From: Dendrobium chrysotoxum
Taxonomy: Eukaryota > Streptophyta > Magnoliopsida > Asparagales > Orchidaceae
DNA: 64,000 nt
Direction of reading: 5' to 3'
Assembly (NCBI GenBank): GCA_019925795.1
Contig: CM034313.1
Coordinates: 83,669,663-83,733,662 of the forward strand
Shown: piece by piece, positions 21,731 through 34,200 of the stretch
How the letters are laid out: each line of letters starts with the position of its first letter
How positions within the stretch are numbered: position 1 is the first letter of the stretch
Made by a program: the position numbers and the translations under genes
Notes under the pieces: model-generated
Database searches by the model: none
The model's input: the letters and a program-made list of their open reading frames with translations, nothing else
Told to the model about the DNA's origin: nothing

Positions 21731-22865
21731 GCGGGGGTGGAGTTTTCCCTGATTGTCTTACTGCAGGCATATGCGCCGGGTAGACATCAATCTTTACTCT
21801 TTACTTGGTTGAGAGAGCCCCGACAGAGTCCCTGGGAGGGCATTCCTCACCACTCTTTTTCCCTGATTGTCCTACTGCAGGCATATGCGCAGGGTAGACA
21901 TCAGTCTTTACTTTTTACTTGGTTGAGAGAGCCTCGACAGAGTCCCTGGGAGGGCATTCCTCACCACTCTTTTCCCCTGATTGTCCTATTGCAGGCATAT
22001 GCGCCGGATAGACATCAGACTTTACTCTTTACTTGGTTGAGAGAGCCCCGACAGAGTCCCTGGGAGGGCATTCCTCACCACTCCTTTTTCCCTGATTGTC
22101 TTACTGCAGGCATATGCACCAGGTAGACATCAGACTTTACTTTTTACTTGGTTGAGTGAGCCCGACAGAGTCCCTGGGAGGCATTCCTCACCACTCCTTT
22201 TTCCCTGATTGTCTTACTGCAGGCATATGCGCCGGGTAGACATCAGACTTTACTCTTTACTTGGTTGAGTGAGCCCGACAGAGTCCCTGGGAGGGCATTC
22301 CTCACCACTCTTTTTCCCTGATTGTCCTACTGCAGGCTTATGCGCCGGGTAGACATCAGACTTTACTTTTTACTTGGTTGAGAGAGCCCCGACAGAGTCT
22401 TTGGGAGGGCATTCCTCACCACTCTTTTCCCCTGATTGTCCTATTGCAGGCATATGCGCCGGATAGACATCAGACTTTACTCTTTACTTGGTTGAGAGAG
22501 CCCCGACAGAGTCCCTGGGAGGGCATTCCTCACCACTCTTTTTCCCTGATTGTCTTACTGCAGGCATATGCGCCGGGTAGACATCAGACTTTACTTTTTA
22601 CTTGGTTGAGTGAGCCCGACAGAGTCCCTGGGAGGCATTCCTCACCACTCCTTTTTCCCTGATTGTCTTACTGCAGGCATATGCGCCGGGTAGATATCAG
22701 ACTTTACTCGTTACTTGGTTGAGTGAGCCCGACAAAGTCCCTGGGAGGCATTCCTCACCACTTTTTTTTCCTGATTGTCCTACTGCAGGCATATGCACCG
22801 GGTAGACATCAGACTTTACTTGGTTGAGAGAGCCCGACAGAGTCCCTGGGAGGTATACCTCACCA
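21731..22865. repeat. ~114-bp tandem array, ten copies
   Basis: The shared CTGCAGGCATATGCGCC core occurs at about 21761, 21875, 21989, 22104, 22217, 22330, 22444, 22558, 22671 and 22783, at 112-115 bp spacing. Between cores lie 'gacatcagactttac', 'cttggttgag', 'gacagagtccctggga' and 'ttcctcaccactc'. The core is the same as in the adjacent 130-bp array but the spacer is unrelated. Long open frames across the array are a side effect of the repeat. Confidence 0.95.
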
Positions 22866-23707
22866 CTCCTTTTACCTTCTGTTCTGCTGTTTTGATATGG
22901 TTAGGCTAATAGTTGGTCTACTTTACCTTTCACTCTTTGTTTCACTATTTTGATATGGTCAAGTGAACATCGAGCTGTCCACACCCACTGTTTCGATATG
23001 ATCAGGTGGATGTGAGACTTCTTTACCTTTATTTTCTTCTCTATTCTGCCCTTACTATAGGGTAAGACAGATAGATGATCTACCCTCTTTCTTTGGTGAT
23101 CCTCCTTGCTTTCCTTTGATTGTTATTCTTTATTATTTTGATTTGATCGAGTGATTGTTGGATCTCCTTTCTTCTTACATCATCTTATACCCTTGTTCTA
23201 GATGATCATTGAATTTTTTTCTTAGCTCTTTATGACTTTATTTCAATTCTGCTCATGCGAGCATGAGTTCCCTTTCTCCTTCTCCTATTCTGCCATTTCA
23301 ATCTGGTTAGGAAGATAGTTGATTTTCATTCCTTGGCTCTCCCTCACTATTTCAAACTGGTTTAACGAGTGTTGCGCCCCTTTCATTCACTGTTTCGAGT
23401 CGATTAGGCGAATTCTGGGTTTCTCTCTTCCTTTGGTCCCACCATGCTTGCATGATTGTGTAATTATTGCATGACAGCATGCTTGGGTGACTATTGTGTG
23501 ACTATATGATCATAACATGGTGGGATACATGTTGCATGATTGTTGTATGATTGTATGCTTCCCGAGTCTCATCAGTGGATCGTAGGTTTGTATCTTTCTA
23601 GTGGGCCTTATTAGTGGGTTGTAGGGTTGCATCCTCCTAGAGACAGGGAGGTCAACGCCAACATGTACGGCTCACTAGTCATTCACCGCACCTGTTGGGG
23701 GTCCGTT
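22866..23707. repeat. Degenerate repeats and tail before the 3' LTR
   Basis: Loosely repeated 'gttctgctgttttgatatgg' and 'caggtggat' motifs run to about 23400, then 'gcatgattgttgtatgattg' variants to about 23560. The last bases before the LTR are CCTGTTGGGGGTCCGTT, which is not a proper polypurine tract. Confidence 0.6.
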
Positions 23708-26700
23708 TGTTGACCTCGATTTCCATTCGGATACCCTCGAGCACCTTTGGTCGACTAAGTTAGACTTCGTCGAGCCTAATTTAATTCAGTTCGACGTCGA
23801 TCTAGGTCCGATTGTGTCTATTCAGGCCTGATTTCATTAAATCGACTTGGTAGAAATCCAATCAAGCTTGAATCAAACCAAAATTGGGCCAAATTAGACC
23901 CGATGAAGTTTAAATAGCCTTGATCGATGTGCTCTGATTGTGTCGGGTTTGATTTAATTTGAGTCGTTAATTTATTTAGATTTGATTTTGTTAATTTGGT
24001 CGAGTCGAGTCAAATCCAATTAGACCTGAATCGACTTGAAATTGGGTCAAATGAGACTTGATTGCATTCGCTTAGATTAGATCCACTCATTTTAGTCGTG
24101 TCGAGTTGGATTAAGCTTGACAAGATTTAATTAACCTCAATCAGTATAAGTCACCCACGTCGAGTCCAATCCGAGCTCGTATCAGCTTGAATTGAGTCGA
24201 ATTAGACCCAATTGTTTTCTGTTAGGCTAGATTAATTTATTTGAGCCTCGTCGAGTTCGATTCGAACATAATTTGCATTTATTCCGGCTTAATTTGAATA
24301 ACTAAGCTTGACCGGACCTAAATTGACTTGAATCGGATCTAATTTGAACCCAATTTTAGCTCAATTTGCTTTCTTTAATTCTAATTAAAATTTAACTGAT
24401 TTTCTCATAAGGTTTGGATTTGTTCCTAATTTAACAAATTACCTCGACGGCCATGATTTAGCATGATTTGCAATTCAGCCGGAGATTTGCTATCCATAAG
24501 AGGTTTGCAATTTTGCGGCAGGCATGTATGGAAGAATTTAAAATTTTTGCAAAATTTGTTTCCTAAGGCGGATTCGGCATTAACGGACATTAAAGTCTCT
24601 CCGGCTCGGGCTCTCTCGGCGATTGGTAAGCCAGCAAAGGAGGCGAACCTACGACTCTCCGTCTCCTTCTAATTCGCAAGCCCCAGCAAGTGGAAGATCT
24701 CCTCTCCGCCTCCCTCTAGTTCGGACGAGAGCCAATTCAAAACGGGAGTGAAGCGGGTTTCAAGGTTGGCAATTTGGCTTTCGGCAGAATTCAAGTTGAA
24801 TTCTGTTCGGATTTCTTTTTCTATCCTTGGGTATGGAATCTTCTTAGACAAATTAAACTTTATCTCTGCTGCTCTGAACTCCTCAAATTATCTTGGTACC
24901 TACACGATGCAATCAAGTCCTGATGGTTTCAATTCTGCATAGTGTTAAAGTGTGGGTTGACAGCGATTTGTGGCCATGGTTTGCATGCATATAAAATTTT
25001 TTTTTTCTCAATGCATTTGTCTTTCTTTTCTAATTTTTAGAAAGGATTTTATTTTATTATTATTATTATTTTATTTATTTAAAGATTTTTTAAATTTGTA
25101 AAATTTTATTTTATTTTACCAATTATTATAGGCATTTCTAAGAATTTTCCTTTCACTCTTCTCCTCGAGCTAATGATGCTGATCACTTAAAAGAATCTTT
25201 TTGAGGTATTCCTTACAGATTTTCTCTTTACCATAATAGTTGAACTTGGGTTTATATGAACATGATGAGGTGATCCATCTACCTCTCTTACATGGAATTT
25301 TCTTTAAGATTTTTGTCCATATCATAAGGTATTGAAAGAAAAAAAAAGATACCGCATTATATGAAAATATTTTTTTTATATTTACATATGGATTCACTTT
25401 ATTCCTGCCATGAAAAATGTTTATCACCTAGTTGTATTCCATAGTCTTGTACAGTGGTCATTGTTCTTCACTTCTGCTGCTCTTGCGTACCATAGGTAAC
25501 CTTTGCAGTAGTAAGATATGTAGGAATTCGGAGAGCTCCATGTGCTTGCCTCTTAGTGGAAGATGTTGTATATCAATTTTCTTGCTCAAAGCCTTTCCTC
25601 TCACTTTAGATACACATACATTTGCATGCATAAATCAGTTTAATCAGATGGTGGTATGCTTTATGGCTCAGAATATTTTCTATAAAAAGATGAGCATAAA
25701 ATAAAGTTTAAGTGAAGTAGAAATGGGTGAAGTAATGGTTAGTTCTTAGAAGAATTTTTCAAGCTTTCATTTCTGTCTTATGTTTGTGAGACCAAGTGTT
25801 GGAGTCGAGGCTTATGCTTATCCTGGAATGTTTAAGCCCTTGATTTCCTTTCGACATTGTGCGAGTCCAAGTGCAGATTTTGATTTGATTTGGGCTTCCA
25901 AATTTTTTTTTTGGAAACAAAATGGATGCAGATTTTCATTTGTTTAAGGCTCCAAACTTATTTGAAGATAAGCTATATGCAGATTTTTACTGTTTTTACA
26001 CTTCAAATTGATTTGGAGAAGGTTTATATGCAGTTTTTTTTTTTTCACTATTTTTCTTGTTCCAAATTATTTTGGAGATGGGTTATATGCAGTTTTTCAC
26101 TGGTTTAGGGCTCCAAACTGGTTTGAAGATGGATTAGATGTATGCTTTCACTTGTTTTATACTCCAAACTTGAGTTAAATTTAATTTCGCTTCGTGTTGG
26201 TTGAAAGCACTTTCTCGAATACTAGAAGGAAGGAAATTGCACCTAACCTTCTCTGTCTCTTTTTGCACTTGGGTTGAGTGTTGAGATGGGTTGTTGGAAA
26301 GTCTTATGAATGGTTTTGTGTGAGAAAGTTTCATGAATAGCTCTATATGTGAGAAGTTTTATTTAAAAAAAATTGAATTTAGTTCGATACAAGTTTTGCA
26401 TGCTTTATGTCGGTCATAGCTCGTAAGGTCTATGGGTTACACAAAGGTTGCCATGCTTTTGAGTATTATGTTATGTGTGTTATGATAGCTTTTTGAGTCT
26501 CCAATCCTTCTCCTATGAGATTATTGTGGACATAAACCCTTTCCTCAAGAGATTATTTATAAGTACTGACATTATATGCATTACGGATGGTCTTATTGTG
26601 GGAAGAATTTGGGGTTTGGGCTGCTGTAGCATTGTGGCCTTTCTCACTGATTTTGTGGAGGGTGGATATAGATTTCATGGTGAGTTTCTTATCAAATAAC

Positions 26701-26865
26701 ATTGCTTTCTCATGGGGTTGCTTGAGTTGGATGAGATGAAAGTCCTTGAAGTGCACATTTTAGACTTGAAAGAAGAAATACATTCTTAACGCTCACCTCT
26801 CTTTATTGTTGTTCATCATAGGTGTTGTAATCTTATGTTCAAAAGAAAAAAAAAGAAGAGAGAGT

Positions 26866-26932
<67 letters not shown>

Positions 26933-29900
26933 TGGAGTTAAAGATTCATAGAAATGTTGGAAAGATCCATGCCTGGATCAAGATAATCATTTCATTCTAT
27001 GCAGAAGTTTGTATTCATGTGGGATATGGGTTTTACCCCAATTATCAAATCTTAGACCATGACCGTTCTTATTTTTTGAGTCACCATAGCATACAAAGGT
27101 TCTCAATATGAATAAAGCTATGTTTCCATAAATATAACAAGGGAGCTCGAATGCTTGCAAAGAGTTGGGAATTCATGTGTGTGCTTCAAATGCAAAATTT
27201 TCTTTTATATATATAAATGCGACTTGTGCTCTATGTTAATTGGAATGTTTCTTGAATTTTGGAGAACAAATTAATAACGAAACTTCTTTCTTATAATCAC
27301 ATTTTGGTTGAGATGCAAAATCAAATGAATTGTTTGCTTGTTGATTGGTTTGGAGAGATATAGTCTTAGTTTTTTTCATTCTCAAAATGTGTAGAACATC
27401 ACTATAATGACTACGGCGGAATTGAGAGAAATAATTTGGCATACATTCAAAGTTTTACTCATGATTTTCTAAAGCATCCCTTCTATGTTTCCATTAGTTG
27501 TTTTATGTGATAAGACCTTGAGTTGCAATATTGTATGTTTGGTATTAAAGCAAATTTATGAATTTGGGTTGGAAGCTCTCTTGAAACATTCGACGATGCA
27601 TAATATAGAGGTTGTTGGAGAGTTCACCATGTTTCATATTAAAAATATGAATTTCCTATGGAATCAACCCGACGTTACATTGGAGTGTTTTACTTGAACT
27701 TGGATGAAGAGTTTTATGCGATATTGTTAGAGTGTTCTCTTGAATGGTGGAGAGTAAGTGAGCATTAAATGTCCTTTCTTTTGGTTACATTTTAGTTGAG
27801 TTTCAACATTAAATAATATGATTGCTTGCTACGTGGTTTGGAAAAGTATGGTTTCGATTTTCATTCTCAAAAATACGTATAGCTTCATGAATGGCTTTGT
27901 ATTAGAAAATTTCATGAGTTGCCTTTGGTATGTGAAGTTTTATAAGTCGTTCTACGTTTTATGAATGGTTTCATGACGGAAGGTTTTATGTAATCTTCTT
28001 GTTGAAGAATTCTCATAGCCCCACCCCACGTTAAAGAAATATAATATTTGTTTTGCATCGATAGAAGTTATTGTGGATTTTGTATTGGGAAAGTTTTATG
28101 TTTTCTTTTGTTTGAGAGATTTTATGAGTTGTTTTGGATTTTTGAGACCTTATGAATTATTTTTATATTTGAGGAGCTCGATACTAAGAGGCTCTCTTAG
28201 TTCTCTTTTTCATAGATAGTGTTCTTCTTCTTACTTGCATTTCCTTCTAAAGATGAGCTTATGCATGTGGGTTGAAAGCATATTTAAAGTTGAAAATTTT
28301 ATTTGGATTTTGGTTTCAAGATTAGGTTTTCTTCTCTATTGCTTTGAGTTTTATACGAAAGTGATTTGGGTGATTGTGTCAAGTCTTTCGAGTGCTTTCT
28401 TAAAATGTGGGAACAGTAAATAGCATCCCAATTTTCCTTCCTCTTATTTGCATTTGGTTTAAATGCTGAATGGGAATAAGGGTGGGGCAAAGGCATGTCC
28501 GGACTTTGACAGAGCATGCCTATCAAATAAGATGCTAACATTCCATAAAAATAATAAATAAAGACCATTTTTGGAGCAGTATAGGAGAATTCCTACAAAC
28601 TCAAGCAGTCTCGGAGAGCAAACAACCAAGTTAACATCCAGACAAAAGAAAAGGTATGTTTTCATTTAATAGCATTTTATTTTGATTATTTGCATATTGA
28701 ACATGATTCTGCTCTCATCCAATATTTGTTCTTTTCTTTGTTCTTTGCGAGGTACTCTTGGGAAGGCAAAAGCAAGGAGCAACTGGAGCACTAGATGAAG
28801 GAGCTTGGACAGTCGGATCCGAGCATCAGTCGCCCCCATTCATTCTGGTGGGGGTGCTACGGGCGATACCACCGGGTCATAGCCCCCGGTGTTGTGAGTT
28901 TTCTTAAAACTTAGACAGCCTTTAGGGAGCCTTGTTGTGTGTACGCTCTCCTACCTTTAGGGCCCTTTAGAAACTCCGATTATTAGGTTATCTTTCTGTC
29001 TTATTTTTATAGATCCTTAAACCCAATTACACATGTGCGAATGTCTAAAGGGTTAGAAACATCTATTCATCTCCTACAACACTAGTGACATCTAAGGACA
29101 AAAATCAAGGACTGAGTCTTAGAAAACTTAGACTTAGGATGCATGCTCCTTTAGGATAGAGACATAAAACATAAAAACTTAGTGACATATTATTCTAAGA
29201 TTAGTTTGCTTTAATTCATTAATAATTAAGCAATAAGACTAATTATAATCTGAATTAAAAGATTCAAATTCTTGACTCTCAATCAAACTATAACCAACAT
29301 ACGAAATCACTAGGAGGTGGAATTTGAATATAAACTTGAACTAAAATCTAATTAAAATATTAATCACCTCTTAATTAAACATTAACTAAATAAAATTCAT
29401 CAAAACAAACTCAAATTCTAGGAGTTATAAAATTGAGAAATAAACCTAACTAAAACCTAAAAGACTCATAATACCCAAACTTTTAAAATTCGTAACTAAT
29501 TACAGAAAAAATCCAAATCAAGTGAATTAAAAAACAATCAACTCTAATCAAAGTCTACTATTTAATAAAAATATTAACTTTCCAAAAATCAACCTAATTT
29601 AAAAAGTCAACTCTCTGGTCAACCGTAGTTCAATAACTAGGGCCCGAAACTCCTAAAATCATAACTTTGCCTAGAAAACTCTAAATCCAGCAAACTAACA
29701 GTCTAATTACTCATAGTAATGTCTAATATTTAATAAAAAATACTAACTCCCTTAGACCCAACCTGTTTCTAATAATCCCCTTTTGAACCCTTTTAACCTA
29801 GCGGATAGGTAGACCCCGGACCTTCTAAAACTCGCTAATATAACTTAAACCTTAAAGATTACTACCATAACTATTAAAATAGATCCACAAATGAAACTAA

Positions 29901-32156
29901 CTAAAAATGGATCCTAATTCACTAATATTTGAACTTTAAATAAAATTTTCTTTTCAGACCTTCAACAAACTGGATTTTTTTTTTTTTGATAACTTCAACT
30001 AAATACCCACTTAGGATCTACCTCAGCCACACAGCCTTTACACACACATAGACTTGTTTGCTAGGGCACCACTTCTAGTTCTAGGTTAGGCCGATGTTTT
30101 ACTTTTTCTGTTTCTGTGCTGTGACGTTCTTGCATGTGGCACGTGTGCTGGTTGATATGATTTATTGTGAGTGTTTATTTTATTACTGTACTGCACTTTA
30201 CTTGTGATGTTGTTGCTTGTGCGTTAGATCTACCCCTAGGCTAGGGACGTTTTATACTGACTCAGTCTTATGCAGGTGGCCATGCTCACGCAGCACTAAA
30301 ATAAACGGGGGCTAATATGATAAATCATGAATTATAAATGCTTGCTACAGGTGCTCCAAAATGCTTAGCCCCCAAATAAATAAGAGCGTGGCCAAGTGTG
30401 TTTACTTTTCTGCACTGATATAACTGCTTGTGATGTGATATATTAAACTGCTTGAGATTTTCATTAGGATAACCTTGCAGGTTCAGTTTGAGTCTAGATT
30501 TTTATTTTTCATAATGTAATTTATAATTCATATCGAGTTGTGAAAGTCTTTAAAGGCAAGGCATTTCAAATACTCGGTACCCAAAGAGAAAAAGAAAAGC
30601 CCTTCATAGGGAATTTCTTATTCATTTGGGTACCCCTTCTGGAGAATGATCCAAAGGAGGATGATCCGAAGGAGGAAGATCTGAAGGAAGATGATCCACT
30701 CAAAGATGAAGATTTGAAGATGAAATGCCTTACATTTAAGACTTGCGTCATTCAGTAGGATTAGAATCCAGGATGTTGTCGGTGGGGCCTGGCCACCATT
30801 ACTTTTCTGCAGACCCTGGGTTGTACTTATACGGCACTTGCCGTGGACTGTTAACTCTTTCTTACTCTGCTTTGTGGATTTATATTGATTTATTTATTTT
30901 GTGTGCGCAGTAGAAATTGCCTGCTTTTCTTAGGTTTCTTTCTTGCATGTGCTTGGCCTGACTTCGTTAGGCTCTTTAGGAATAAAATTTTTCTACTCGT
31001 AATTAATACTTAAAATTTTAAGAAATAAATAACATAGAAATGTAACGATCTAGGGAATAGCCGGAATCGTCCGGGGTCGCATGCATATCAATGCATTCTC
31101 TCCCTCCTTGCTATAAGACACTTCCCCGCCTGCGGGTAGAGTCCAGATAATCCGACCTATAAGGATGAGGTGCTGGATCTGGGGAAGTCTAGTCTTTTCT
31201 AAAAACTATTTCATAAGCCTTTTTTTTTAAAATTCTATGCATATTTGATTTGAGATCATTAACCAGCATGCATTGCATTAGAAACTAATTAAATTAAAAT
31301 TTTAATTGCATTAGTCTTAGGAGCATACACCCTATATAAGTCCAGGGCCATTTTAGGAGACTCCCCAGACGTCGGCCCTACTTCCGATAACCAAACTACC
31401 TACCCATCTTTCATAAAGACTTGGATAGCATGGATTTTATACGATTAGGTGGTTAGCTGGCTTTCCTTTTCAGGCAGGATATAAGCCCAGAATGCATTAG
31501 CTAGGACACGGGTGTTAGTGTTGTGTAGAACACTAAGCCCACTAGATCTAGGGTTCAAGGCTACTACTATCGGTGTCTCGTAGTATGCCTCATCGGTGGG
31601 TAAGTCCCCTTTCTTTCAGGGGCTATAAATCCTGCCTATCTGCGTCACCTAGATGACACCACTTCCATCTTTCTCTCTCATATGCTTCGAGTGCATGATT
31701 TACTTATTTTCTCCAGTTTCTTTTCACTACCTTAGTCCCTCCGGATGCTGATCTGAGCCGTGCATGTTGACTAAGCCTAGTTGAGCCCTTCTTTTCTTTC
31801 GAGTAGGATTTCCTAGTCTTCGCCCTATTTACCAATCCCAATTTAGAAAGAATAATATAGAATCCTTAATCGAGAGTATTCTCAGGCCCCGGCTTGAGAT
31901 GTAATTAACCACGGGGGCTTGCGCCCGTGGGAAACTGCATCCCACTCTCAAATAAACCCCATTCGAGCTAATGTATCGGGTGGGGGAAACCCGTTGTGAC
32001 GATCAGATTATATATATTATTACCCATCGGGGTGTACTTGTGAGAGCCGCTATCCTCAATGGTTAATCATATGTGTGATCGAATCTGCCCTCCCATTGCC
32101 AGATACTGTCTCCCCTCGCGGGGCGATGGTGTCTGTTGTCCTCTCGGAGGTCCACA
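23708..32156 (+). repeat. 3' LTR of giant retrotransposon (8,449 bp)
   Basis: It is nearly identical to the 5' LTR at an offset of 15,984 bp up to the TA microsatellite and about 16,000 bp after it. Visible differences include 8055 versus 24060 (A/G), a TA tract longer by 16 bp, CTCT expansion near 31676, and a small rearranged stretch at 32129-32145 near the end. Most substitutions are transitions. Every sub-feature listed for the 5' LTR is also present here. Confidence 0.95.
26869..26929. repeat. (TA)n microsatellite in the 3' LTR
   Basis: This longer allele of the tract at 10885-10929 has eight extra TA units. Confidence 0.95.
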
Positions 32157-32161
32157 GCAAG
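32157..32161. repeat. Right target-site duplication of giant retrotransposon (GCAAG)
   Basis: This perfect copy of 7719-7723 directly follows the terminal CA of the 3' LTR. Confidence 0.93.
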
Positions 32162-32384
32162 ATTGGCTTTTAGTCATCAACTAAACCTAAGGGGTCATTG
32201 AGATTACTGCATCAATACCAGCAGCACATCATGAAGAGTGCGTGTTACAGAGCCTATTAATGATGCAGATGATCAACTTGCAGCTAATGAGACAGAGTTG
32301 TTAGAGGAGGTAGACTTGGACATTGAGAAGAACATTGAAGATGTTAGTAGTGATGATTTAGCCTTATCAGTTGGAAGTGAATAA
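32162..32384 (+). pseudogene. CACTA tnpD remnant, C-terminal tail
   Basis: The tnpD trace resumes directly after the retrotransposon: DWLLVI with a shifted TKPKG, matching the W-V-x-K-P-R ending of the tnpD C-terminal domain. From 32235 the frame is open for 49 codons (RVRVTEPINDADD, ETELLEEVDLD) to a TAA at 32382-32384. The acidic tail is typical of the family. Stops and a frameshift upstream make the gene non-functional. Confidence 0.65.
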
Positions 32385-32657
32385 TCTAGTGATTAATAAT
32401 TATGAGGTAAATATGAATTAATTAGTAATTTTTTTAACATGTTAGTATACACATAAATGCAATAGTTTCTATAGAGTAGTTTCTTTTTATATGTTAGTAC
32501 GGATACAATTGTTCCTTTTTTACGTGTATAGTAGTTCCTTTCTTTTGTATGTTAGCGTAGCAGTAGTTACTATTTATTTTTTGTATTTAATTTACTTATT
32601 TCCTACTTTTTTATAAATATACGAATAGTAGCTAATTGGTTTTTTTATTTTTTGTAG

Positions 32658-33092
32658 ATGTCTTTTAGAGGAGATGAGACCTATAGGCGATCGTTCTCAA
32701 ATATTTTTTGGCACAGGTCAAAAATTGGTACTGAAGGGACGTCCATTTCACAGCTTGCCACTCATACCCAGCCTAGCCCCCCTTTGTCAACAACTCTTAT
32801 ATGGAATCAACAGTTTTACACCTCATACCCCACTTTCCGTCACCAAACCCTGCACAGACCGCTCCCTTTTACTCGTATTATCCCCCACCATCTTCTTAGG
32901 GATTATCTGCTACTTATCCCTTTCTACCATATGCTCCGCAGCCATTTTACTACCCACCACCTCCTCAAACGTATACATCTAGACCTTCCACCCCTACTGC
33001 AGCAGGACCTTCCACATAGGCTGCAGCATCAATTGGGGATGGGCGCATACTGATTGAGCTTGAGGGTGACACGCATGTAAATATGTATGTTT

Positions 33093-33186
<94 letters not shown>

Positions 33187-34200
33187 AAAATAATATTTTT
33201 CAACTAAATATTTTGTGCAGGTTTCATCCATCGAAGCAGCCCACACACAAGATCTGGGATATCATATGGAGCAGGTTTGATGCTCCATATGACACTAAGA
33301 AGAAAATCCCAAAGGACGTTTGTGACATGTGGTTCAGGGAGTTTGAGATTAGTAAGCCACAATATTATTAACAACTGTCCATTTTTATTAAGCTAATAAA
33401 GAATTATTTTTTTCCTAATTTATTGCATGCGACGAGATTTCTATTGTTTGCCTTAGCATGATACTTGTATCAGAATAAATTTTAAGAAATGCAGAGCGAC
33501 TCGCCTGTGAGACATGTTTACTCACATTAGGAGGATAGGCGAGTGTCCACTTTGGATTGGTGAGGGTGTATGGGTTGAGCTCAGGAGTGCTTGGGGTAGC
33601 CTAGACTATACAATAAGGAGGGAGCAGAACAGGCAAAATAGAGCTTCTGACCTCAGAGGCCTGGGAAGCTTCCTACATACTGGGGGCTCAATTCTACACA
33701 CTGAGCATAGGTAAAGATTGGTAAAAACTTTAATAAATTTTAATAGTTTTTTTTGTATATACATTCTAATCTAAGTATATTGTAGAAGAAGTTTCTTGGT
33801 AGAGAATCCACTGCGTTTGAGTTACACAGTCACACTCATAAGCATCAGTAGGACTAACAGTGGATGGATGAGCGAGCCAGTAGAACATATGTAAGTATAT
33901 AAGAATATTATACTTACAGAAATATTATAAGCGATGATTATATGATGATTAATCTTATATTATATTTTATTCATAGGATGAGTATATATGGCTTCGAGAA
34001 AGCCAGACGACAGCTCGAGAGGGATCCTTTATGGGTTCTGCAGATATTTTTGACTACCGCACTTGGACACAGGTGATAGGCGGAATACAAAATGAGCAAA
34101 TTTATTGATTAGGCTCACAGGCCTCTGCATACCAGGGACATTCCTCTTCTTCCACCAACCACTCAGCAGGCAGCCAGGAGAGTTTAGTTAGCCATTAGGT
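32658..34200 (+). pseudogene. Transposase_24 / tnpA-like CACTA gene, broken
   Basis: Several exon-like blocks are recognisable. About 32815-33080: Pro/Tyr-rich, ending SIGDGRILIELEGDTHV. 33220-33345: FHPSKQPTHKIWDIIWSRFD and PKDVCDMWFREFE. 33493-33714: VELRSAWGSLDY, NRQNRASDLRGLGS, HTGGSI. 33790-33895: KFLGRESTAFELHSHTHKHQ followed by stops, then WMDERASRTY. 33976-34130: DEYIWLRESQTTAREGSFMG, TWTQVIGGIQNEQIY, then a stop and LGSQASAYQG. This series matches the plant En/Spm Transposase_24 family, which binds CACTA subterminal repeats. In-frame stops and frameshifts show that it is dead. The gaps between blocks look like introns, one carrying a long TA/GT microsatellite. Confidence 0.82.
33096..33184. 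repeat. (TA)n(GT)n microsatellite
   Basis: About 60 bp of TA is followed by about 28 bp of GT, inside an intron-like gap of the Transposase_24 remnant. Confidence 0.95.

Larger units (their letters stand above)
7724..32156 (+). mobile_element. Giant non-autonomous LTR retrotransposon, Tat/Ogre-like, intact
   Basis: The element is 24,433 bp. Two direct repeats of 8,435 bp and 8,449 bp start TGTTGACC and end TACA/CACA, with 5-bp duplication GCAAG outside. The 7.5-kb interior holds, in order: a primer-binding site, ORF1, a gag ORF in the same frame, a ~298-bp repeat set, a 130-bp array, a 114-bp array, and a non-coding tail. No protease, RT, RNase H or integrase motif was found in any frame. 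An additional ORF before gag, long LTRs and tandem repeats in the 3' untranslated region are known traits of the Tat/Ogre lineage of Ty3/gypsy elements; assignment rests on these and on the gag. The two LTRs differ at roughly 30 single bases plus microsatellite length, so the insertion is recent. Confidence 0.93.

Noticed and set aside
21737..22662. Open frames of 94-129 codons in the 114-bp array
   Set aside because: They arise because the repeat unit length is near a multiple of three and lacks stops in one frame; repeated translation of the same unit, no known protein.
21081..22865. CRISPR-like array of regularly spaced repeats
   Set aside because: Spacers are themselves repeated, the context is a plant retrotransposon, and no cas-like gene exists.
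7724..32156. The two 8.4-kb repeats as a segmental duplication
   Set aside because: TG...CA ends, a perfect 5-bp GCAAG duplication outside, a PBS six bases after the first copy and a gag in between show that they are LTRs.
33087..33371. Tyr/Ile and Cys/Val runs at the start of the ORF
   Set aside because: Translation of the TA/GT microsatellite; only the part from about 33220 is real Transposase_24 trace.
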